Below are positions 22,487-34,114 of a stretch of DNA of 64,000 bases, piece after piece. Made by a program: the position numbers and the translations under genes. Position 1 is the stretch's first letter; the number at the start of each line of letters is the position of its first letter. The notes beneath the pieces were generated by a model, which was not told the DNA's origin, searched no databases, and saw nothing but the letters and a program-made list of their open reading frames with translations. This stretch comes from Avena insularis (lineage: Eukaryota; Streptophyta; Magnoliopsida; Poales; Poaceae), in NCBI GenBank assembly GCA_023614405.1, contig CM042694.1, positions 88,333,285-88,397,284 on the forward strand, given 5' to 3'.

Positions 22487-24141
22487 TGAAGGAAATATGC
22501 CTGAGAGGCAATAATAAAGTTGTTATTATGTATTCCTTGTATATGATAGATGTTTATTTTACATGCTATAATTGTATTGATAGGAAACATCAATACATGT
22601 GTGTTTAATAAACAAAAAGGGTTCCTAGTCATGCCTCTCTTATAGACTAGCTTGTTGATTAACAAGATGATCAAGGTTTCCTGATCATGGACATTGGATG
22701 TTGTTAATAACAAGGTCACACCATTGGTGGAATGATGTGATGAACATTCATCCGAAGTATAGCATTACGATCAAGTCATTGTGTTTATATTGCTATAACA
22801 TCATACGAAGTAATCTTTATCCTTAGACCATGAGATCATGTTAATTGCTAACACCGGAAGAGTATCTTGATAACATCAAACGTCACACCATAACAGGGTG
22901 ACTATAAAGATGGGTTCAGTGCTACGAAGGTGTTATGTTGAGGCTCATGGATCAAGAGTGGAATTTGTCAATCCAGATGATGGATAGATATACTCTGGGC
23001 CCTCTCGGTGATATCACATTAGGATAGCTTGCAAGCAAGTGATGTGATCACTAGAATGTTATATCACGGGAACGAGAAAAGAGTGCATGTCGGTAATGAG
23101 ATCAAACTAGGTATGGAGATACCGATGATCGAATCTCGGACATGTAATATATCGAGAGACAAAGGGATTTAGTTACAAGCGTTAAAGGTTCTCACGATCA
23201 CAGGAGTCATCGTTGAATGTGTAGGAGTCAGTACGGATCTCCAGGTCCCGCTGCTGATTATTGATCGGAGAAGGGTCTCGATCATGTCTGCATTATTCAC
23301 GAACCATAGGGTGGCACACTTAAGAGTTACCGGACACCATTTTGGAGCACATATGTTTCAGACGAAAGAATTGCAAAGCGCAGGAATTGTTTCAATAGAA
23401 ACCGGAAATTGTTTCGGGTGAAATTGCAGAAGGTGGTTATGCATGTGATATTGAAATATTGCAAGGGGATATATGTGAATGTTTGTTAATTAAAGTAATT
23501 AACAAAATTCTGAATAAATTTAATAAAAGAGTTTTATTAAATGAGAGAGCATTAAATTTGAAGAAACTTAATGCATTTAAAGTGGAGACTTTAAAAGGGA
23601 ATGTGAAGAGGCATTTTAATGTGGAGGAGTTACCACCACATGAATGGGGGAGGTGAGGTGTCACCCCCCATGCGCCGGCCATGGAGAGAGGGGGCACCCC
23701 CCTCCTCCTATAAAAGGCCACCCATTCCCTCCTTCATCCTCACACCTCCTTGTGAAGGATCTCTCTCCCCCTCTAGAATTATTCCCCCATGGTCTCGGAT
23801 TAGCGAGATACATGTTCCCGGTGGCATTTCGTCTAGAAGGAGTTCTTTGCTTCCGCTGGATCGCTGGAGCGAGGAGGTGGAGGTTGTCCGATGGCTTGAA
23901 CGTGTGTGGAAAAGTGATGCGCTGCTGAGTTGCGGCGCTCGGACTTCCTCACGATCTTGAGATCGGCAAGTGTACGACTACATCAACCACGAGATCCTAC
24001 TTGTTAACAAAGCTCGTTGTCTTTGACGGTAAGTTCTCTATGGATGTATGTCCACCCGTTTGCTTTGTACCTAGTAGATAGATCTTGGCGTGTAGTTCAC
24101 ACCGTAGGAAATCTTTTGTTTTCTATGCTATGGACCCAACA
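22487..24141 (+). repeat. 5' LTR of copia element C
   Basis: 1655 bp. The sequence starting GGAAATATGCCTGAGAGGCAATAATAAA is of the BARE-1/Angela/WIS type. TATA box TATAAAA at 23709-23715. The end CCCAACA sits two bases before the primer site. Closely matches 41436-43084; the visible differences are scattered substitutions and small indels (for example GGTAATGAGATC versus GAGATC near 23093). Confidence 0.92.
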
Positions 24142-24142
24142 G

Positions 24143-24154
24143 TGGTATCAGAGC
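24143..24154 (+). other. Primer-binding site, initiator tRNA-Met type
   Basis: TGGTATCAGAGC, the standard complement of the plant initiator tRNA-Met 3' end, directly after the LTR. Confidence 0.9.
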
Positions 24155-25198
24155 CTGATCTATGCGTAGGTGCTTTGCACGGGTAGTACACATATGTTTA
24201 TATGTGGGCGATGATGATCATGTTATTGCATCTTCTATGTACTTTGGATATTGGTGGCATAGTGGGATGAAGCGGCCCGGACCAACCTTACATGTCATCG
24301 TACATGAGACCGGTTCCACGACTGACATGCAACTTGTTTTGCATAAGTGGCTGGCGGGTGTCTGTCTCTCCTACTATAGTCAATATCTGATTTACAACGA
24401 GTTGCTAATAACTTAGTTATCCTCGTTGTGGTTCATGTTCGTAGGTTAGACAGGTTCAATCTCCGAAAGCCCTAAGCCACGTAAAACTTGCAATTGATAA
24501 ATTAGAGGCGTCTAGTTTAGATCGTTGCTGGGCTAGTGTTTTGATATGGTATTGTTGTAAGTAGATGTATAATAGATACTCTTACAACTCACCTAACGTG
24601 TAAGTTCCATGGACCTTGGCCTTACACACAAAGGAATGATAAAGATCATACCACGATGCAAATGATAGAGATCAAATGCATGGACCATATCATCTCACTT
24701 CACACATTAGATGTTAGCATCTTATATTGCTAGTTTGGCGCGTTTGGTAGCATTATAAGATGATCCTCATTTAGATATCAAGATAAAATGTGTTCTTCCT
24801 TAAGTATGCACCGCTTTGGATCGTGTTTTGAGGCATCACGTGATGATCGGGTGTTTTCAACTCTATGCTTTCATACAACGGGTGTAAGACAGTTTTACAC
24901 ACACAAATACTAAGGTTCTTACTTGACGAGCCTAGCATGTACAGACATGGCCTCGGAACACGGACCGAAAGGTTAAGCATGAGTCATATAGTTGATATGA
25001 TGCCCATATAGATGCTCGCCTTTGAAGCTACACCGACTCATGTGATGATCAGACTTGGTGTAGTGGATTTGGTTCATGTAATCACCAAAAGGACACGAGG
25101 GATGTCGTTTTTGAGTGGGAGTTCATTAGTAATTTGGATTAGTCGAACTCAATCTATCATAAACTTAGTCTAAATATACTTTACAAATTCTGTTGTAG
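24155..25198 (+). other. Untranslated leader of copia element C
   Basis: About 1.0 kb between primer site and the gag ATG, without a supported gene. Several short upstream ATG frames occur. A long structured leader with packaging signals is typical of BARE-type elements; no specific motif can be proved here. Confidence 0.6.
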
Positions 25199-26060
25199 AT
25201 GGCACCACCTGCTTTTAATTTCAATGTGTTCATGGAGAAAGAGAAACTTGCTGCGAATGGTAGCAACTTCACCAACTGGGCTATGAATTTGAGGATTCTC
25301 CTCACTGCTGCACAAAAGCAATATGTGCTAGATGCGCCGCTAGGCCCCCCATCAGCTCCTGATGCCCATGACGAGGAAAAGAACGTCTATATAACTCGTC
25401 AGGAGGACCACAACTTAGTTCATTGCGGCATACTGTATGGGCTAGAGCCAGAACTTCGAAAACGTTTCGTAAATGGGAATGCCTTTGATACCATGGGAGA
25501 ATTGAAAATGATTTTCGATACCCATGCAGCCGTAGAGAGTTATAATGCTACAGAAAAGTTCTTTAGCTGCATGATGGAGGAAAATAGCTCCGTTAGTGAG
25601 CACGTACTCAAAATGTCTGGGTACGCCGATAAGCTTGTGTCCTTGGGAATAACGATTCCCATTGACTTAGGCATACATCATGTTCTCCAATCTCTGCCAC
25701 CTAGCTACAAGAGCTTCGTGATGAACTATAATATGCAGGGCATGAAGAAGTCTCTTCCCAAGCTTCTATCAATGCTTAAGACTGCAGAAGTGGAGATTAG
25801 GAAAGGACATCAAGTGTTGATGATCAATAGGACCACCGGTTTCAAGAAGGACAAGAAAGGCAAGCACAAGGGAAAGAAGGGTGGCAAGTCAGTTGCCACG
25901 CCTGAAAAGAAACCCCGAGCTGGCCCTAAGTCCGACAATCGAAAGTGCTACTATTGCAAGGATCGCCATTGAAGAATCGCCTAAGTATTTGGCGGACAAG
26001 AAGTCCGCAAGGCAAACAAAGGTATATGTGATATACATGTTATTGATGTGTACTTGACTA
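25199..26060 (+). pseudogene. Element C: gag
   Basis: Capsid protein frame starting at ATG 25199 and open for 257 codons to 25972. Contains the copia gag (UBN2-type) features N-F-T-N-W near residue 27, R-I-L-L, a central helical region (LKMIFDTHAAVESYNATEKFF, SVSEHVLKMSGYADKLVSLGI, LQSLPPSYKSFVMNY) and a Lys-rich tail (KKDKKGKHKGKKGGK). The zinc knuckle begins CYYCKDRH but a small deletion creates a TGA right after the His and removes the last Cys. The remnant PKYLADKK frame continues to about 26020. Confidence 0.85.
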
Positions 26061-27108
26061 GTACTGCAGAGCACTGGGTATTTGATACGGATCGGTTGCT
26101 AATATATGTAACTCGTTCAGGGGCTGCGGAATGTTTACAACTAGCAAGGGATGAGGTCTCGATGCGGTCGGCAATGGATCAAGAGTTGATGTGATTGCCG
26201 TCGAGCCTTAACGCTTCTCCATATGCCATCGGGATTAGTTATAAACCTAAATAATTGTTATTTGGTGCCCGTGACCGAGCATGAACATTGTATCCGTATC
26301 GTGTTTGATGGATATTGGTTATTCATTTAAGTCTGAAAATTATGGTTGTTCGATTTATATGAATAATTTCTTTTATGGTCATGCACCTATGTTGAATGGT
26401 TTATTTCGTTGGATCTCGATAGCGAGATTACGCATATTCATAATGTTGATGCTAAAAGGATTAAACTTGATAATGATATATCTACATATATGTGGCACTG
26501 CCGTCTAGGTCATATTGGCGTTAAACACATGAAGAAACTCCATTCTGATGGACTTTTGGAATCACTTGATTTTGAATCATTTGATACATGTGAGCCATGC
26601 CTTATGAGCAAGATGACTAGAACGCCGTTTTCCGGTTCAATGGAACGGGCGACAGATCTATTGGAAATCATACATACTGATATGTGTGGACCAATGAGTG
26701 TGTCGGCACGAGGTGGATATCGTTATTTTGTTACTTTCACGGATGATTTGAGTAGATACGGGTATATCTATTTGATGAAACACAAGTCTGGAACTTTTGA
26801 AAAGTTCAAAGAATTTCAGAATGAAGTGGAAAATCATCGTAACAGAAAGATCAAATTTCTGCGGTCCGACCGTGGAGGAGAGTATCTTAGTTACGAGTTT
26901 AGCACACATATGAAAGACTGTGGAATAGTTTCACAACTCACGCGTGCCGGAACACCACAATGTAATGGTGTGTCAGAACGTCGTAATCGTACTTTATTGG
27001 ATATGGTTCGATCTATGATGTCTCTGACTGACTTGCCACTGTCATTTTGGGGTTATGCACTGGAAACAGCTGCATTCACTTTAAATCGGGCACCATCTAA
27101 ATCCGTTT
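26061..27108 (+). pseudogene. Element C: protease remnant and integrase N-terminal part
   Basis: Protease is reduced to EHWVFDTD near 26070 (family reads D-T-G-S), followed by broken frames. From 26409 a good frame gives GAG-pre-integrase and the HHCC zinc site (MWHCRLGHIGVKHM...CEPCLMSKM). The integrase catalytic core follows: first Asp in IIHTDMCGP, second in FLRSDRGGEY, Glu in GVSERRNRTLLD. The frame is cut at 27108, after AFTLNRAPSKSV, by gypsy A and resumes at 39365 in phase. Confidence 0.9.
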
Positions 27109-27814
27109 GTCAGGGGGATGATCCCCGGATACCCCACCCGAATAAGAAACAGGACAGTCGGATCTCGGCCGGCTGAGCAGACGCAGCCGGACAGGGTAGG
27201 ATGGACCGGCTACCACCCGGTAGCCGGACCATGAAGAGGTAGCCGGATACGATGATGTAGCCGGATCCAATCAGAGGGACAGGACGACATGCGTATCAGT
27301 GCACGGTACGCCCTGTACGGACAAGACGGGCAACCACCCGCCCATACCGAAGACTTGGCGTGGCTGATGGAACAAGTGGCTCAGGCGACGACGGCTCGAC
27401 GGCGTCCATCGTGCCTACGACAGCCATACCGCTCATACACCGATGTGACATACCATGCCGCATCAGAGATGACTAGTCGGCTGGGACCACCTGTGGACCG
27501 CTGCCGGATTAGATTGAGACCCTCGCCTCTTCCTATATAAGGAGAGGGAGGGCCTCGAGAAAGGGTTGGTCTCAGTTCATTTAAGGCGTAGCTAAAAATA
27601 CAGCTCGAGGAGCACTTGTAGCTCGATATTCCACATAGTCGATCAAGTAGGAGTAGGGCTTTACCTCACCACGAGGCCCGAACCTGAGTACTTCTAATCC
27701 CCGCTACGCTTGCTCGTATCCAATCTCGCTTGCGGACGCCGTCGATAGCTTTCCTGCTAGTCCCCACACCTCTATCTAACCTTTTTAGGTACTGCCGTTC
27801 CCAATACAACGACA
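27109..27814 (+). repeat. 5' LTR of gypsy element A
   Basis: 706 bp. Terminal inverted TGT...ACA. The first 20 bases hold a GGGGAT-G-ATCCCC hairpin (27115-27127). TATA box TATATAA at 27534-27540. Compared with 38640-39359 it has many substitutions and several indels in its middle third, so the insertion is not recent. Confidence 0.92.
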
Positions 27815-27816
27815 GT

Positions 27817-27834
27817 TGGCGCCCACCATGGGGC
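27817..27834 (+). other. Primer-binding site, tRNA-Lys type
   Basis: TGGCGCCCACCATGGGGC follows the LTR by two bases. It matches the complement of the plant tRNA-Lys(CTT) 3' end with one difference. The change creates the ATG used by the gag frame at 27828. Confidence 0.7.
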
Positions 27835-29650
27835 TAATGGCTTTGACCGGAGTCATGTTCCGCACGGGACCCCGAACTTCAGCTGGTGAGCGCGTGTCCT
27901 CCTGCCTGGTGCTCACGCTCGGCAAGTTCGACTACGTCATCGACAACGCCTCCTGCTTCGCTGGAACTTCCTTCCCGGCAAACGGCACCGTTCTGCTATT
28001 CGGCGATCTCCCCGTCTACATTGCCACCGTCCCGGAGCGTTTCCCTAGGGAAATCGTCTGTCGCGGGGCCGCCATGCTCAAGCGGTGGCACCTCCGCGGC
28101 ACCTCGCGGCGTGGAGGTCATGATGGTCGGATCCAGCTCGCAGCCCCGCCGGCCACGGGAGCGAGGCGTGGACGAGGTCGGAACTTTCGCTCCCTCGCAG
28201 CCTCGGAACCCGGTCGAGGATGCCATTGATCGGCTCCTGACGCCGGTTACCCTCGGGGACAACCCGGAGGAGGCGGAGGCCAACTTCACCATGGAGAGAC
28301 AGATCCTCCTCCAGGAGGCCATGGAGCTGGCAGCAGCCCGCAAGCAGCTGGAGATTGCTAGGCGCGAGTATGACCGCGCGCATGGCCTCACCCGGGCTAC
28401 CGTGGAGCCGAGACGGCGCAGCAAGGTACGACGTCGGGGCGGTGAGCTAGGCGGCAGGATGGAGAAGGACGGAGAACCGGATCCCGCGCCTGCCCCTACA
28501 GCACGCCCATCAAGAACTTGCGCGCGGCGCGAGCCACAACAGAAGAACTACCCAGCCTGGAGGGCGAGGAGCGAGCCCGCCAGCACGCTCGCGTCCAGGA
28601 GCTCCTCCGCGCCACGGACGAGCAGGCCGGCGCCAACCAGCGGACGCAGGAGGACCTTAGCTACTCCAGAGGAAGCAGGCTACCCGCCAACAGCAGGGGC
28701 GCGCCACGTGACACGCAGCAGGCGTTCTCCCCTCAGCCGGCTAGGGCCCGCAACAGGCGTCGCAGCTCCGGCAACAGGGGCCAGCCGCGCCAGGAGCAGA
28801 CGGTCAACAGCAACCCGCCAACCCCCCACCACCACCAGCCGGAGCACCCAGGCCAGTCGGTTCCCGCCTCTCGGGCCGGGTGGGTGCGCCCAACCCGGAT
28901 TGTCCGGATGCCCGCGATCGCATCGAGCTGCTTCGCCGAGCACGCGTCACGGAGGAGGAAGATTCTACCGACCAGTTTGTTTCGGACCCGTGATCCGAAC
29001 GAGCCATTTCGGATAAATTCTCCCCGCCTGTGGACACCCCTGGCACGACAAAAGATGAAGCCGGAAGACTGGTTGACCGACTACGCCACGGCAGTCGGCA
29101 TCGCCCACAGGAATAAGCGCACAGCCGTGCGTTACATCCCTCTCATGCTAACCGGGTCGACAAGGACCTGGATCAATAGCCTCGCGCCCAACAGCATCAA
29201 CGCCTGGCCTGATTTCGAGAAGGTTTTCATCCGCAACTTCAACGACTCCGCCTGACCTGGCCTTGTGCGTCCAGGGCGACCGCGAGACCGACCGCGAGTA
29301 CCTCGCCAAGTGGACAGAGCTCCGCAACACTTGCGAGGGCATCCTGGAGAGCCAAGCCATCGGTTTCTTCATCGAAGGATGCCGAGAGGGCACCATGCTT
29401 CGCCACCGGCTACTGTGTGACGAGCCGAAAACCATGGCGGAGCTCATGACGGTTGCCGACCAGTACGCCACGGCGGATGCCGCCATGAAGAAGCCCCTCT
29501 GAGTAAACGCGGAAGGTCGTCCGACTCCCAAGGAGCTGGCTCGCGACCGTCCGAGCAATCCGACTGGTGAAGCCGGATCCTCCAGACGCCACGACAACGA
29601 CAACCAGTTCCACGGGGACCGCCAGGACAGGCAACAGAAGCCTCGCTACC
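27828..29650 (+). pseudogene. Element A: gag, frameshifted
   Basis: Gag is spread over three open segments: 27828 to ~28080 (MGLMALTG...DLPVYIATVPERF, matching the N-terminus of B's gag), ~28080-28530 in another frame (NPVEDAIDRLLTPVTL, Glu/Arg-rich coiled coil), and 28518-29253. The last has the gag core: KPEDWLTDYATAV, STRTWINSLAPNSINAWPDFEKVFI. The core continues at 29263 (DREYLAKWTELRNTCEG) to a TGA at 29500 and onward in phase. 28690-28880 is a Pro/Arg/Ser-rich linker. Forms the RNA-packaging particle in an active element. Confidence 0.82.
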
Positions 29651-30768
29651 ATGCACGGCAGGTCAATGCCGTAGAGGGTGTGCCCGACGCACCGGCTAAC
29701 AACACAAGAAGGCAGAAGCCCCGGCTCACCTTCGACCAGATGATTGACGGCCCGTGCAAGTGGCATAGCGGTCCCTTCAAACCGGCTACGCACACCACCC
29801 GGAACTGCAGCTGGACTCGCCAGCTAAAGGACCAGGGCAACCAGCCTCGTGTCCCGCCTTCCCCACCGGGTGGACCCCCACCACCGGCTAGGGGAGCCGG
29901 TAATGATGGTAACGGTGGCAATGGCGGCAACAACAACGGCTACCCCCAGCCGCACGCCGCCTACCACATCTTCGAGACGGAGCAGGACGACAAGCACAGC
30001 CGCAGGCGACACTCCAAGGAGGTCAACGCCATCGTTTCTCCGGTCCCCCAATACCTGAACTGGTCGGAAACCCCCATCACCTGGAGCCGGGCAGATCAAC
30101 CTGAGCATCTGCTGACTCCCGCGGGCTACGCCATAGTGCTCGACCCCCTCATTGTCTCCAACGCGCGCACCTGCCGATTCTCGTGCGTCCTCATCGACGG
30201 AGGCAGCAGCCTCAACCTCCTCTACCAGTCCTCGCTGGAGAAGCTGGGCATTCGCGAAAGCGACCTGCGCCCGACTACCACGACGTTCCACGGCGTACTG
30301 CCGGGGCCAGCCTGCGCTCCGCTGGGAAAAACCCAGCTAGACGTCATCTTCGGGACCGAGGAGAACTTCCGCCGCGAACCAATCTGGTTCGAGGTGGTAA
30401 ATTTGACGAGCTCCTACCATGCTCTCCTCGGGTGCCCCGTCCTCACCAAGTTCATGGACGTCCCCCACTACGCATACCTCAAGACGAAGATGCCAGGACC
30501 CCACGGCGTGATCACCGTTGCCGGATGCTTCAGGCGATCGATGGAGTGCGCCTCAGCCGGTTCAAAACTAGCAGAGGCCCTCATCATAGCCGAAGAAAAG
30601 CGCGTGATCATGCGCAATGTGGCCATGGCCCGGCAGGACATCCCGGCTAGCAACAAACCGGCTGGAGAAGGAGCCTTCCAACCGGCAAAGGAGACGAAGA
30701 GGATCCTGCTCGACCCCTCCGACCCGACTAAGTTTGTCACCATTGGTGCCGGCTTAGATAGCAAATAG
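29503..30768 (+). pseudogene. Element A: gag end and aspartic protease
   Basis: One open frame (ATG-initiated part from 29680) carrying the gag terminal zinc-binding-like segment CKWH...THTTRNC near 29755-29810 and a Gly/Asn/Pro linker. The protease has active site VLIDGGSSLNLLY (D-G-G-S) near 30190 and the flap and C-terminal signature HALLGCPVLTKFM, followed by FRRSMECASAGS. It ends at TAG 30766-30768, right where the RT N-terminus (LIDFLRENRDIFAW) begins in the same phase. The equivalent stop exists in element B at 53440. Confidence 0.85.
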
Positions 30769-32890
30769 GAAGGCGTGCTCATCGACTTCCTCCGTGAGAA
30801 TCGGGACATCTTCGCATGGTCTCCCTAATACATGTCGGGTGTGCCGAGGGAGTTCGCCGAGCACTCACTTCATGTGCGTCCGGATGCCAAGCCGGTCAAG
30901 TAACCTCTGCGCCGGTTCGCAGAAGAGAAGAGAAAGATAATCGGTGACGAGATCACCCGGCTCCTAGCAGCCGGGTTCATCATGGAAGTATACCACCCGG
31001 ACTGGCTGGCGAACCCAGTCTTGGTGTTGAAAAAGAACAAGACCTGGCGCATGTGTATCGACTACACCAGCCTGAACAAGGCGTGCCGAAGACCTTTCGC
31101 CTTGCCCCGTATCGATCAAGTCATCGATTCCACGGGGCTGTGATTTGTTGTCTTTTCTAGATTGTTATTCCGGATACAATCAGATCCGGCTAAACCCGGC
31201 TGATCAGATTAAGACATCATTTATCACCCCCTACGGGGCTTTCTGCTATGTAACCATGCCTTTCGTCCTAAAGAACACAGGCGCCACCTATCAGCGATGT
31301 ATGCAGAAATGCTTGCACTCGCAGATAGGCCGAAACGTGCACGCTTACGTGGATGACGTGGTCATCAAGACCAAGGAAAAGCGCACCCTCCTCGAGGATC
31401 TGCGAGAAACATTTGGCAACCTCCGCCAGTACCAGATGAAGCTGAACCCGGAAAAATGCGTCTTCGGAGTACCATCCGGCCAGCTACTCGGTTTCCTCGT
31501 ATCTCAGCGAGGCATCGAGGAAAATCCGGAGAAGATCGTGGCCATCGAGAGGATGCAACCGCCCAAGAACCTGCTTGGAGTCCAGAAGTTCACCGGATGC
31601 CTGGCTTCCCTCAGTCGTTTCGTCAGCCGGCTGGGGGAGAAGGCACTTCCGTTGTACCAGCTGATGAAAAAGACGGACAAGTTCTCCTGGACTTTGCAGG
31701 CCGACACCGCGTTTCACGACCTCAAGCGCATGCTGTCCACAGCGCCGGTTCTAGCCACGCCGGCTAGCAAGGAGCCGATGTTGCTCTATATAGCAGCCAC
31801 CAGCCGGGTCGTCAGCGTCGTCCTGGTGGTGGAGCGCCCCGAGGAAGGCAAGGCTCAACAGGTTCAGAGACCCGTCTACTAGCTCAGCGAGGTTCTCTCC
31901 CTCTCCAAGCAGAACTACCCCCACTACCAAAAGATGTGCTACGGCATGTACCTAGCATGCAAGAAGCTCAAGCACTACTTCCAGGAGCACCCTATCAAGG
32001 CCGTGTGCACTGCACCCCTTTCGGAAATCATCGGCAACAAGGACGCCACCGGCCGGGTCACCAAATGGGCCATCGAGCTCGCCGCCTACTCCATCCAGTA
32101 CGAGCCCCGGCTCACGATCAAGTCACAGGCAATGGCGGACTTCCTCGTCGACTGGGCCTAGACCCAGTATCTCCCACCGGTTCCGGATTCGGACCATTGG
32201 AGGATGCACTTCGACGGGTCGAAGATGCTCGGGGGCTTGGGAGCCGGCATCGTGCTCACCTCACCCAAGGGAGACCGGCTGGAGTACGTGTTGAAGATCC
32301 ACTTCAAGGCATCCAACAACGAGTCGAATATTTGGCGCCGCGGGCTCCGGCTGGCCAAGGAAATCGGCGTCAACCGGATCCTGTGCTTCGGCGATTCGGA
32401 CCTAGTGGTGCAACAGGTATCCGGGGAATGGGACGCCAGAGATGCCAACATGGCCCTCTACCGGTTCCACATCCAGAAGCTCAGCTCCTCCTTTGACGGG
32501 TGCGAATTTCATCACGTCCCCCGCACCAAAAACGAGGCAGCCGACGCTCTCTCCAAGATAGGGTCCACCAGGCAGGCCATCCCACCAGGGGTCTCCCTGG
32601 AGCACCTGCGCAAGCCATCCATCAACCCGTCACCGGAATCAAATTCCATCATCTGGGCGGGGAGCATCCCGGCAGCCGGGGCAGCGGAAGCGGAGCCGGC
32701 GGAGCCACCAAAGAAGAAAACTCGTGCCAACTCCGGCCAGGCGGTGCCCTCCGGCTCGCAGGACCCGGGGGCTACCGGCTCGCCTAGTGGCTCAGGGGCT
32801 GCCGCCCCGGATATCCCACCCGGACAGCCCACCGACACCCGACAGCCGGAGGACAGGAGCGTCCTCGTCATCCGGGAAGTGCCATGCTAG
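30769..32890 (+). pseudogene. Element A: reverse transcriptase and RNase H
   Basis: Converts element RNA to DNA. RT motifs in order: RLLAAGFIMEVYHPDWLANPVLV, MCIDYTSLNKAC, FLDCYSGYNQI, ATYQRCMQKCL, catalytic YVDDVV (about 31345-31365), GFLVSQRGIE, then the thumb and connection (FTGCLASLSRFVSRLGEKALPLY). RNase H begins at 32204 (MHFDGSKMLGGLGAGIVL) with GDSDLVVQQV and HVPRTKNEAADALS. Stops: TAA 30826, TAA 30901 (CAA in element B), a frame change near 31140, TAG near 31880 and 32159, and a TAG at 32888. A Pro/Ser-rich linker at 32640-32860 leads to integrase. Confidence 0.88.
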
Positions 32891-32902
32891 GCACAACCCT
32901 TC

Positions 32903-34114
32903 ATGAACTACATCGCCAACAGCGAACTCCCGGACGACGAGGTGGAGGCCAGACAAATCCGACGCTGCGCGCATACATACACCATCATAAACGGCGAGCT
33001 ATACAAGCGCAGTGTATCCAGTATCTTCCAAAGATGTGAAGACGTAGACACAGGCTACCGGCTACTCAAGGACATCCACCAGGGAGAGTGTGGGCACCAC
33101 GCTTCGTCAAGGGCGATAGTCGCCAAGGCGTTTCGCCATGGCTTCTATTGGCCCACCGCCCTCGAGGATGCCGAGCAGCTGGTCCGCGCGTGCAATGGGT
33201 GCCAACGCTTCGGGTAGCTCAGCCACATGCCAACCTCGGTACTCAAGACCATACCGATCACCTGGCCCTTCGCGGTTTGGGGCCTCGACATGGTCGGGCC
33301 CTTCAAACGAGCTCGTGCGGGAATGACCCACCTGCTGGTAGCGGTGGACAAGTTCACAAAGTGGATCGAGGCCAAGCCTATCCGGAAGCTGGATGGGGCG
33401 GCGGTTGTTACCTTCTTCACCGACATCATCAACCGCTTCGGCTACCCCAATAGCATCATCACCGACAACGGCACAAACTTTGCCAAGGGGGCCTTCGCCC
33501 GGTTCTGCAGCAATAAGGGCATCCGGCTAGACCTCGCCTCTGTTGCACATCCACAGTCCAACGGGCAGGTCGAACGAGCAAACGGCTTGGTGCTAGCCGG
33601 CATCAAACCACGTCTCATCGAGCCGTTGGAGCGGTCACCCGGATGCTGGATCAAAGAACTTCCGGCTATGCTATGGAGCCTCCGCACCACACCGAATAGG
33701 TCAACCGGCTACACGCCATTCTTCCTGGTCTACGGATCGGAAGCCGTCCTCTCCGCCGACATCGAATTCGACTCCCCCCGCAAGCTCTTCTATGATGAAC
33801 AGGCCAACAAGGAGGCGCGGGAGGACGGGGTAGATCTCTTGGAGGAGGCCCGCGAGCTGGCCCTGTCCAGATCTGCCCTGTACCAGCAGCGACTACGCCG
33901 CTACAATTCTAGCCGGATTCGCCCAGTCGCATTCCGCGAGGGTGACCTGGTTCTCCGGCTGGTGCAAGACACGAAGGGCATGCACAAGCTATCACCACTG
34001 GAGGGCCCTTCATCATCACCGAGCATTGCCCAACGACTCTTACTACCTCATCGACGACAAAGAATCAAGCAAGAACAAGATGGACAAATCGGACGAGGAG
34101 ACCGAACGCCCTGA
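32903..34114 (+). pseudogene. Element A: integrase
   Basis: Inserts element cDNA into the chromosome. The N-terminal HHCC zinc domain lies at 33060-33215 (HHASSRAIVAKAFRHGFYW...CNGCQRF), then a TAG at 33215. The catalytic core at 33227-33800 has Asp in GLDMVGPF, Asp in IITDNGTNF and Glu in SNGQVERANG, with 35 residues between the second Asp and Glu as expected of DD35E. The C-terminal region (RPVAFREGDLVLRLV) at about 33920-33960 is followed by frame disruption near 33990. Frame ends at 34112. Confidence 0.88.

Noticed and set aside
23437..23960. Open frames across the copia C LTR promoter
   Set aside because: The same frames recur in both LTRs around the TATA box and have no recognisable product.
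28680..29046. Minus-strand open frames opposite element A gag
   Set aside because: Shadow frames of GC-rich gag sequence; unlike the gene at 35303-38138 they show no splice pattern or homologue in B.
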